NCBI GenBank assembly: GCA_016712105.1
Contig: JADJRU010000007.1
Location: forward strand, 62,001-126,000
Direction: 5' to 3'
DNA from: Ahniella sp.
GTDB lineage: Bacteria > Pseudomonadota > Gammaproteobacteria > Xanthomonadales > Ahniellaceae
Length of the DNA stretch: 64,000 nucleotides
Within the stretch, counting starts at the first letter, position 1. Each line of letters begins with the position of its first letter. The notes beneath the pieces are model-generated. The model had not been told where the DNA came from and made no database searches. It saw only the letters and a list, made by a program, of their open reading frames with translations. This document shows, one piece after another, positions 1-7,449 of the stretch. A program made the position numbers and the translations under genes.

Positions 1-111
1 CCCTCCCTCTTGTCCCGGCTGCTTCGGGGCTGGCGGTTGCGCCCATCACATCCGTCGCAGATCTGGAGGCTTCTGCGTCTTGCGTATCGACCATTGCCGA
101 CATCACTGACT

Positions 112-432
112 ATGGAGCCTGAGTCGTGTCTGCCTGCAGAAGAACCACCGTCCTGCCCCCACTGCGGGGCGTTGCCGGATGATTCAAGAGCCAGAGAGTC
201 GCGGCGCGCAGAGTTGGTCAAGGCCATGTCGGCCGGCGGAATTGCCGGTACGGTCGTGGCACTGAGTCTCGCCACGATCCTGTCAGTTCTGAGCCTGACG
301 TTCCATGCTTTGGTCCCTTCGCGGTTCCACTACCTGGAAGCCGAGCAACTGCAAGCAATTCGTGTGTTTCTCGGGGCGATTCTGGTGTCGGGCCTGTTAT
401 CCGACTATGCCCGTCGACTGATGAACCGCTGA
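112..432 (+). CDS. Small membrane protein with N-terminal CxxC motif
   Basis: About 106 residues if read from the ATG at 112; a TTG at position 10 could extend it by 34 residues. Neither start has a clear ribosome binding site, so the start is uncertain. Near the N-terminus there is a short CPHCG motif that could be half of a zinc ribbon. Two hydrophobic stretches follow (about residues 42-66 and 82-98), suggesting two membrane helices with the CxxC part in the cytoplasm. I do not recognise the family. A good intrinsic terminator follows about 55 bases after the stop, which supports it as a real transcribed gene. Confidence 0.5.
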   Translation: MEPESCLPAEEPPSCPHCGALPDDSRARESRRAELVKAMSAGGIAGTVVALSLATILSVLSLTFHALVPSRFHYLEAEQLQAIRVFLGAILVSGLLSDYARRLMNR

Positions 433-487
433 CTTCTATCGGCTGTTGAGAACCTGCCTGAGCGTGCTCGCCATGGATGACGACTTC

Positions 488-518
488 GCCCCCGGCCCTT
501 GCGGTCGGGGGCTGTTTT
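488..518 (+). terminator. Intrinsic terminator after the small membrane protein
   Basis: A 10-base stem (GCCCCCGGCC pairing with GGTCGGGGGC, one G-T wobble) with a 5-base loop is followed by TGTTTTG. It lies downstream of the plus-strand gene ending at 432. Confidence 0.7.
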
Positions 519-544
519 GATCCGACGTCGAATCTGAATCGCCC

Positions 545-572
545 AAAAAAGAACGGGCCCGAAGGCCCGTTC
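545..572 (-). terminator. Intrinsic terminator of the DGFE propeller protein
   Basis: Read on the minus strand, a perfect 9-base stem GAACGGGCC/GGCCCGTTC closes a TTCG loop and is followed by six T residues. It sits 25 bases past the stop of the minus-strand gene that starts at 3866. Confidence 0.85.
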
Positions 573-596
573 CTGTCCAGCTGATCGAGCTGAGTC

Positions 597-3500
597 TTAC
601 TCGAAACCGTCCTGGAAAATCGCCGTCGTCGAAACCGTCACGTTGACGTTGTGCGTCGCCGAGTTGTTCGCGGTGGTGATGTCACCCGGAAGGACTGCAC
701 TCACTGCAGCGGTGTTCGCCAAGTTCCCGCTGAATGCCGGGTTGACGGTGCCGTTGATCGTGTAGACCAACGAGTTGGCGCCGCCCGAAGCGATGCTGTT
801 GGAGGTGAAACTCACGTTGTTGCCGGTTGTGCCGTTGGTTCCGCACATTGCCGAGCCATTGCCGACACAGTTGACGGTGACACCGGTGATGTCTGCCGGC
901 ACGACATCCGCGAGCGTGAAGCTCGTGGCGGCATCCGGACCTGCGTTGGTGACCGTGACCGTGTATGCGATCGGCTGACCTTGAACCTGGCTCGCCGGGC
1001 CAGCAATGGCGACTGCGAGATTGGCGTCCGGGCCGGCCGGCGTAACCGACGGAATCAGACAGAACTCAAGCAGGTTGCCTGTGTCCTGACCGGCTCGGTC
1101 AGCAACATTTAGCGTCCACGTCGCACCCAGATCCTGAGTATCAAAGCCACTCAGTGCCTGAGTCGGAATGAACGAACCGGTATAGGACGGTGCGCAGGCG
1201 CCGACGCCGGTGCTGGCTTCGTCGTCAAACGTGGTGTCCATGTTGTCCGTTTGGCAACCGGTGCCGCCAACGCGAAGACCGAGGTTCACCGTGGTCGGTG
1301 CACCAGCGGTCGGCGTACGCGTCAGGCGAATCTCGAGGTCACCCACCCACGTGTGCGTCAAACGGACCTTGACGTTCAGATCGTTGATGAGACCTGCAGG
1401 ACCCGGAATGACGATCGGGGCATTCACACCCGTGGCGTTGTTGTCCGGAATCGAGACATTCGGCAACACACAGATCTGATTGGCCGTCGTGAACGAACGA
1501 ACCGCCGTAAACGCCCCGGTGCCGCAAGGGGAAACCGCTTGCACGCGCCAGAAGTAAGTGGTGTTCGCAGTCAGCAATACGGCAGGCGTAAAGCTCGTTG
1601 TGGTCGGGTTGCCCGTGGCGATGATGTTCGTGAAGCCACTGTCCGTCGCCACCTGAATCGTGTACGAGGTGGCACCGGACACGGCGGCCCAAGTGAACGT
1701 GGGTGCCGTCGATACGCCGGTCGCCAAATCAGCCGGGGCTGTCAGGCTGGGTGCACCAGGAGTTCCGGACGCCACAGTGACGTTGAAGGTGGCCGTGCGG
1801 ACGATCGGCGAACCGCCACCGTTGGTGGCCGAGACCGTGACCGGGTAGACACCGGGCGTCGCGCCGCCGGCTGTGGTCAGGCTCAACTGCGTCGGCGCGC
1901 CTGGTGCGGCAATCGGAGTAACCGGATTGGGCGCGAACACGGCTGACGGGAATACCGCGGCATTGAGGCCCGGAGTGCTCAGCGTGACCGAACCCGAGAA
2001 GCCGGCCAGCGCCGTCAGCGTGAAGTTCTGCGGCGTGACCGGGGAGCCGGCGCACACGGCGGTACTCGCCCCACCCGACATGACGTAGGTCGGGCCTGCG
2101 CCAATGTTCTGCACGTCGCCGAAGAACGAACGCTGGGTCGCGGTCGGCCCAACAAGACGGTTGTCGGTCCAGGTCATGCCCACAGTGCCGTTGCCGGCGG
2201 CAACGGACAGGCCGTTATAGTCGCCCCACTCCTGACCGTCGGTAATGTTCTGCGACGTGCCGGCACTGACGCGCGTTTCCTCGATCCAGGTCGTGCCGCC
2301 ATCCGGCGAGTAGACGTAGTACCAGTCAACTTTGTCACGCAGGCCAGCACCGGAATTGCGCGTGTCGTAGAAGCCGACATGCACATTGCCGAAATCATCG
2401 ACGTCGAGCCAAGGATGGTAACGGTCGACCGTGGCGAGATCGTTGATTGGGTGCGGTGTCGTGGCCTGCCACGTTGCGCCTTGGTCATCCGAAAACGCGA
2501 CGCGTACCCAACCATGAATTCCGGCAGCGCCACCGCACGTGGTGCTGGCCGTGCTTTCGTCGGTCATCGCGACATAGATGCGACCGTTACGCGGTCCGCC
2601 ACTGCGATCGGCATCGGCTGCGGCATAGATGAAGGCGCGACGGGTTTCCATCGACGGAATCGAAAAATCGAAATCGCCGCAGAGGTCATAGGCCTGGTTG
2701 CTGAGACCGGCGGCGGCGCCGTTCAGGTCGACAAAGGAAACGCCACCGTCATCCGAGCGAAGCACCCGCATTTCGGCGGAACCGTTCGTGACTGACGGCC
2801 AGAAGTAATAGACGCGTCCAGCGTGGTCGGTCGTGATGTCACTGCCGATTCCGCGCTCTTCCGCAGTGAGCGACACCGTCGTCGCGTAGTTGATCGCCGC
2901 GCAGGTCGTGAACGGCGTGCCTGCCGGTTCATTGGACCGGGCAAACTGCATGACATTGCCCTGATGCCATGTCACATAGATTCGGCCAAAGAACGGCGAG
3001 CCCGGATGACGGTCGACATGAATGAATTCCTTGTCGGCACTGGCGGTCGAGACCGTGCGCACCTGACCCCAGGAAGCGCCATTGTCTTCGGAGCAGTAAA
3101 CCTGCGTGCTCAGACCACCGGTTGTCCCGAGCGTCGCTGACAGAACCAGGGAGTTGGCACCGTTCGGGATCCAGTCCATGGCCGGATCACAGCAGGTCGC
3201 CGGCAGCGCGCCGGTGTTCGTCCAGGTCAGGCCACCGTCGAGCGAACGCGACATACGCTGCCCACCCGTGCCGTTCGAGCCGGCAACCAGGATCAGCGGG
3301 TTAAAGGGGTGATATTCCACCGAGGTTTCATTGTCGCTGGCGGTGCCATCAAACGGCCGCTCGCCAATGATCGGCACGGCCTTCTGTACCATTGCGTTGT
3401 AGACCGGATCGGTCGCAAAGGCGATCGGCGGCGGCGGATTGGCCGGATCCGGATGTGAGTAGATGCCAAGACCGCGCCGCTTCAGCACGCCGTTCTGCAG

Positions 3501-3866
3501 CAACCCACCGTACCGGTGCGCAAATTCCTTGTTCGTTTCACGAGGGTAGTATCGGTCGAGCGGGAAACCCTGCTCGGCCATCTCCCGGCGCTTCTGAATC
3601 TTGAAGAAAGCCGGCACACCATGAAGGTAGCGGTCCTTGTCGATGTTCGGAATCACCGAAAGGTCCGAGCTGCGCAAGTTGTAGTTGCGGTCGTCCCATG
3701 GGCCGAGCTTCAGCAGGCTGTTGTAGTCCAGCGTCGAATCAACGCCGCGGGCATTGTCGATCGTGATCGGTTCTTCCTTGCTCACCGCGTCTGCGGCCAA
3801 CACCACCGGAGCGGAGAAAGCCGCCGCCAGCGCAAACAGTACTGCCGAAAATTTCTGATACGTCAT
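597..3866 (-). CDS. Exported sialidase-like propeller protein with Fn3, P-domain, DUF11 and DGFE C-terminus
   Basis: Encodes about 1089 residues. The ATG at 3866 is preferred over an upstream GTG because GGGGA lies six bases before it and a clean signal peptide follows (cleavage near residue 24). Residues about 170-600 contain five Asp-box motifs (SLDGGLTW, SEDNGASW, SDDGGVSF, SDDQGATW, SPDGGTTW), the mark of a sialidase/BNR beta-propeller. Then come an Ig-like stretch, a fibronectin type III domain (about 710-805), a proprotein-convertase P-domain (about 810-945) and a DUF11 repeat (about 955-1080). The protein ends IFQDGFE. No sialidase catalytic set was identified, so glycan binding or adhesion is as likely as hydrolysis. 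Secreted or surface-bound; monocistronic, with its own terminator. Confidence 0.85.
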   Translation of the reverse strand: MTYQKFSAVLFALAAAFSAPVVLAADAVSKEEPITIDNARGVDSTLDYNSLLKLGPWDDRNYNLRSSDLSVIPNIDKDRYLHGVPAFFKIQKRREMAEQGFPLDRYYPRETNKEFAHRYGGLLQNGVLKRRGLGIYSHPDPANPPPPIAFATDPVYNAMVQKAVPIIGERPFDGTASDNETSVEYHPFNPLILVAGSNGTGGQRMSRSLDGGLTWTNTGALPATCCDPAMDWIPNGANSLVLSATLGTTGGLSTQVYCSEDNGASWGQVRTVSTASADKEFIHVDRHPGSPFFGRIYVTWHQGNVMQFARSNEPAGTPFTTCAAINYATTVSLTAEERGIGSDITTDHAGRVYYFWPSVTNGSAEMRVLRSDDGGVSFVDLNGAAAGLSNQAYDLCGDFDFSIPSMETRRAFIYAAADADRSGGPRNGRIYVAMTDESTASTTCGGAAGIHGWVRVAFSDDQGATWQATTPHPINDLATVDRYHPWLDVDDFGNVHVGFYDTRNSGAGLRDKVDWYYVYSPDGGTTWIEETRVSAGTSQNITDGQEWGDYNGLSVAAGNGTVGMTWTDNRLVGPTATQRSFFGDVQNIGAGPTYVMSGGASTAVCAGSPVTPQNFTLTALAGFSGSVTLSTPGLNAAVFPSAVFAPNPVTPIAAPGAPTQLSLTTAGGATPGVYPVTVSATNGGGSPIVRTATFNVTVASGTPGAPSLTAPADLATGVSTAPTFTWAAVSGATSYTIQVATDSGFTNIIATGNPTTTSFTPAVLLTANTTYFWRVQAVSPCGTGAFTAVRSFTTANQICVLPNVSIPDNNATGVNAPIVIPGPAGLINDLNVKVRLTHTWVGDLEIRLTRTPTAGAPTTVNLGLRVGGTGCQTDNMDTTFDDEASTGVGACAPSYTGSFIPTQALSGFDTQDLGATWTLNVADRAGQDTGNLLEFCLIPSVTPAGPDANLAVAIAGPASQVQGQPIAYTVTVTNAGPDAATSFTLADVVPADITGVTVNCVGNGSAMCGTNGTTGNNVSFTSNSIASGGANSLVYTINGTVNPAFSGNLANTAAVSAVLPGDITTANNSATHNVNVTVSTTAIFQDGFE

Positions 3867-4055
3867 GTCACATCCCCACACAGAAGCGCGCAGTTATAAC
3901 AGCGTGAAGGTTTATTTGCATTCTGCAAACGCATATTTGACGTCATCCCTGGCGCAGGCCAATGGCCTGCCGGACCGCAGTCCGCGTCGTCCAACCTGAC
4001 CAAACAAGCACAAAACGTACCGGAATCAGAGGCGGCCAGAATGGTGAGCCCCTAC

Positions 4056-4096
4056 AAAAAACGCCCCGGAATCAATGGTTCATGAATTCCGAGGCG
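4056..4096 (-). terminator. Intrinsic terminator of the OmpA-family gene
   Basis: On the minus strand an 11-base imperfect stem (CGCCTCGGAAT/ATTCCGGGGCG) with a 13-base loop is followed by six T residues, 50 bases past the OmpA gene stop. Confidence 0.8.
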
Positions 4097-4146
4097 CATT
4101 CGAGTTTTGCCGAGCCGAAAATCAGGCCCGGCGGACCAGGCAGCGG

Positions 4147-6444
4147 TCAGTCGAGCACGTTCACGGTGACCGTGGCCGTTGCCGTGCCGCCACGACCGTC
4201 GCTCACGGTGTAGGTAAACGTATCCAGGCCACAGAAGCCGACATTGGCGCGGTAGTGCAGGACACCCGGCACGCCACTGAACGTGACGACACCGTTTGCC
4301 GGCTGCGTGAAGGACAACACGGTCAGGACATCACCGTCCGGATCACTGTCGTTCGCAAGCACGTCGATGGCATTGAAGATCAGGCCCAGCCCCGTGGTGC
4401 TGTCGTCGGTCGCGATCGGCGACCGGTTCGCCGGCAACGCACTGACGGTGACCGACACGGTCGCCGTGGCGGTCGAACCATTACTGTCACGCACAGTGTA
4501 GTTGAACGTGTCGACGCCGGAGAATCCTGCATTCGGTGTGTAGGTCACACTGCCATTGGCACTGAAGGTCACCGAACCGTTGGCAGGTGTGGCGGTGGAC
4601 ACCAGACTCAGCGGGTCGTTCTGCGGGTCGCTGTCATTGGCCAGAACATTCAGCGTGACCGGGGTTGCCGATGGAGTGCTCGCACTGTCGTTGACCGCGA
4701 CGGGCGGATTGTCCTGCACTGCCACCGTCACGGCAGCCGTGGCAGTTCCGTTGCGGCCATCGCTGATCGTATAGGTGAACGTGTCGGTACCGACGAAGTT
4801 CGCATTTGGCGTGTACCGGATCGTGGTGCCGGTGATGACCGCGGTGCCATTGGCGGGTGTGCCGACCGTACCGATGCTCAGGCTGTCGCCGTCCGGATCC
4901 GTGTCGTTCGCCAGCACATTGATGGAAGCGGCAGTACCACGCCCCGTCGTCGCGACGTCATTCGCGGCGGCCGGGCCGCGATTGAGGAAGACGCGCGGGT
5001 CGAGCGTGCGGGTTTCGCTGACTTCTTCGATTCGATAGACGTCGACGGTGCGCTTGTGCGCGGACGGGTTGCGCAGAGCGCGCTCGACCCACGCCGCCGG
5101 GACCTGCACGGGCGTCTTCTTCCACTCGACGATTTCTTCGCTGACCGTCTTCGACGGCTGCTGTTCAAGCTTCTCTTCGATCGTCAGGAAACTCACTTCG
5201 ACGCGACGATTGCGGCTTCGCTCGTCGCGCGTGTTCGGGAACTTCGGCGAAGATTCGCCCTTCCCACTGGAAATCATCTCCGCCTCGGCAACCCCCTGAC
5301 CCATCAGGAACGTGCGTACCGACTCGGCGCGACGCTCGGACAAGGATTGGTTGTAGGCGTCCGCACCGAGATCGCAAGTGTGGCCGACGATATCGATCGG
5401 GCCGACGCGACGATCCGAATTCATGGCGCCGACGAGATCGGTCAGTGCGTTGCGCCCGGCTTCGGTCAACACGGCACGATCCAGCTCGAAGAACGCATCG
5501 GCATTCATGCGCAGTTCGTTGCGGATGACCACCGGCTCGCTCGGGATCTGTTTCTCGACGGTGCGTTTGACTTCTTCCGTGGTGAACGGTTCACGCACGC
5601 GGAAGTTATGACGCTCACCGAGTTCGTAACGCCAGGTCAACATCGCACGGGTGTCGTTGCGGTCGGTCTCGAAGTCGCCATTCTTGTCCAGATATTCCGC
5701 ATCCAGCGCCAGGCTGTGCCGGCTGTCGTTGAAGAATTTCTCGACGCCGAACGACACGGTGGTCTGGTCGGAATCAAAATCACCACGCTCGTGATCGAGG
5801 CCGCCCTGCACACGCAGCAGCGAAGGCTCGAAGAATCGGCCGACACGTGCACCGACGCCTTCGTCATAGGGTTTCTCGAACACCTCGGTGAGCGTGTTGA
5901 CGGTTTCCCTCTGCAGGAACGGACGACCAGCGTCGGTGCCCGTGAGCAAGTTGATGTCGGTGACGAGAGAGCTGTCGACAAACCGTTGGCCGGTCAAGCC
6001 ACCCTGCAGATACAGACTGCCGAACCAGCTTTCGCGCTCCATGCCAACACCAACGGCCAGCTTGCGATCGTCGAACGCATTCTGGTCGACGGCCACAAAG
6101 GCCTTCGCCACCGTGACGCCATCGGCCTTGCCGAACGTATCTTCGCGGGTCTTGCCACCCCACAACCAGTGGTATCCAGCGCTGACGCCACCCGCGCCGG
6201 CGTGGCCCAGCCAGCCTTCGACGAACCAAAGTCGCGCGCCGTTGTCGGCAAAGAAACCACGGGCTTCGCCACCCAGATCACCGTCGTCGTTCACGCTCAA
6301 ACCCACCCAGCCATTGCTGGCGACGTAGGTCAGCGGCACGGCCGCTTCGGCTGCCGGAGCAGGTTCTGTGGGATCAGTCGACTGGGCAAAAAGCGGACCG
6401 GACAGGGCGCCAAGAATGGCAAGGCTCAACAAGGAACGACGCAT
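4147..6444 (-). CDS. OmpA-family outer membrane protein with three C-terminal cadherin-like repeats
   Basis: About 765 residues from the ATG at 6444, which has GGGGA five bases upstream; a TTG four codons earlier is less likely. A signal peptide (cleavage after about residue 21) precedes a region of about 270 residues with alternating aromatic/polar strands that looks like a beta-barrel. An OmpA-like peptidoglycan-binding domain follows (about 310-425, with the motifs IDIVGHT and SRNRRVEV). The C-terminal third carries three tandem repeats with the NDxDPxxD, PANG and YTPNANF signatures of VCBS/cadherin-like Ig domains. OmpA domains are usually C-terminal, so the surface-type repeats behind it are unusual. 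Role inferred: an envelope anchor that also displays or spaces adhesive domains. It has its own terminator and is divergent from purU. Confidence 0.85.
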   Translation of the reverse strand: MRRSLLSLAILGALSGPLFAQSTDPTEPAPAAEAAVPLTYVASNGWVGLSVNDDGDLGGEARGFFADNGARLWFVEGWLGHAGAGGVSAGYHWLWGGKTREDTFGKADGVTVAKAFVAVDQNAFDDRKLAVGVGMERESWFGSLYLQGGLTGQRFVDSSLVTDINLLTGTDAGRPFLQRETVNTLTEVFEKPYDEGVGARVGRFFEPSLLRVQGGLDHERGDFDSDQTTVSFGVEKFFNDSRHSLALDAEYLDKNGDFETDRNDTRAMLTWRYELGERHNFRVREPFTTEEVKRTVEKQIPSEPVVIRNELRMNADAFFELDRAVLTEAGRNALTDLVGAMNSDRRVGPIDIVGHTCDLGADAYNQSLSERRAESVRTFLMGQGVAEAEMISSGKGESSPKFPNTRDERSRNRRVEVSFLTIEEKLEQQPSKTVSEEIVEWKKTPVQVPAAWVERALRNPSAHKRTVDVYRIEEVSETRTLDPRVFLNRGPAAANDVATTGRGTAASINVLANDTDPDGDSLSIGTVGTPANGTAVITGTTIRYTPNANFVGTDTFTYTISDGRNGTATAAVTVAVQDNPPVAVNDSASTPSATPVTLNVLANDSDPQNDPLSLVSTATPANGSVTFSANGSVTYTPNAGFSGVDTFNYTVRDSNGSTATATVSVTVSALPANRSPIATDDSTTGLGLIFNAIDVLANDSDPDGDVLTVLSFTQPANGVVTFSGVPGVLHYRANVGFCGLDTFTYTVSDGRGGTATATVTVNVLD

Positions 6445-6585
6445 GGGCTTCCCCAATCAGGATAGATGAATGGCGCAGAGTGTAGCGGGGATAGGCCGTC
6501 ATTCGGTGCGACACGACACACAGCGTCGACTTGAACGCTCAAGGCCGATCAGGCAAAAGTATGGGCCAGACTGCGAGTTTCGCCC

Positions 6586-7443
6586 ATGATTGAGCCTCAT
6601 TTTGTCCTTGGCATCCGTTGCCGCGATGCGGTTGGCATTGTTGCCGCCGTCGCCTCGGCGCTCGCATCGGCCGATGCGTTCATCACCGAAAGCTCGCACT
6701 ACGGTGACGAAGAGACGGGTCTGTTCTTCATGCGGACGGTATTTCGCCCGACCGGCCCACGGTTTCGCAATCGCGCCGATTTCCTGACCGCACTGGCACC
6801 GGCCGCGCAGCGATTCGACATGGATCTGGCGCTCCATCCCCGAGCAGAACGCATGAAAGTGCTGATCGCGGTGAGCAAACCCGGGCATTGTCTGAACCAC
6901 CTGCTGCACCAATGGCAGTCCGGCGAATTGCCGATCGATGTGGTCGGTGTAGTGTCCAATCATGCCGACCATCAACGCCTCGTCGAGTGGCATGGCATTC
7001 CGTTCCACTATCTGCCGATGACAGACGACAAGGCGACTCAAGAGCACCGCCTGTTCGAAGTCTTTGAATCAACCAGCGCAGAACTGCTGGTGCTCGCGCG
7101 ATACATGCAAGTCTTGTCGGATGACCTGTGCCAGAAACTGGCGGGTCGGTGCATCAACATCCACCACTCGTTCCTGCCGAGCTTCAAGGGCGCGCGCCCG
7201 TACCACCAGGCCCACGCCCGTGGCGTCAAGGTTGTGGGCGCGACCGCCCATTACGTGACACGTGATCTGGACGAAGGTCCGATCATCGAACAGGAAACCG
7301 AACGGGTGGCACACAACCAATCGGCGCAGAGCCTGGCCCGGATCGGCAAGGATATTGAAGCCGTGGTGCTCGCACGCGCCGTTCGCTGGCATGCGGAACA
7401 TCGAGTCATGCAAAACGGCTTGCGCACCGTCGTGTTCAGCTGA
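6586..7443 (+). CDS. purU: Formyltetrahydrofolate deformylase
   Basis: 285 residues, the usual length for PurU, which hydrolyses 10-formyl-THF to THF and formate and so balances one-carbon pools and supplies formate for purine synthesis. Residues 1-75 form an ACT regulatory domain. Residues 85-285 are a formyltransferase-type domain with the catalytic Asn-x-His in NIHHSFLP and the catalytic Asp in DLDEGPI. The start follows a short leader; no strong ribosome binding site is visible. It is convergent with the kinase gene, with 6 bases between stops. Confidence 0.95.
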   Translation: MIEPHFVLGIRCRDAVGIVAAVASALASADAFITESSHYGDEETGLFFMRTVFRPTGPRFRNRADFLTALAPAAQRFDMDLALHPRAERMKVLIAVSKPGHCLNHLLHQWQSGELPIDVVGVVSNHADHQRLVEWHGIPFHYLPMTDDKATQEHRLFEVFESTSAELLVLARYMQVLSDDLCQKLAGRCINIHHSFLPSFKGARPYHQAHARGVKVVGATAHYVTRDLDEGPIIEQETERVAHNQSAQSLARIGKDIEAVVLARAVRWHAEHRVMQNGLRTVVFS

Positions 7444-7449
7444 TCCGCG

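Noticed and set aside
4075..6465. Very long plus-strand open frame opposite the OmpA-family gene
   Set aside because: Arg/His/Gly-rich with no recognisable domain; it is the reverse complement of a GC-rich gene with strong motifs and its own terminator.
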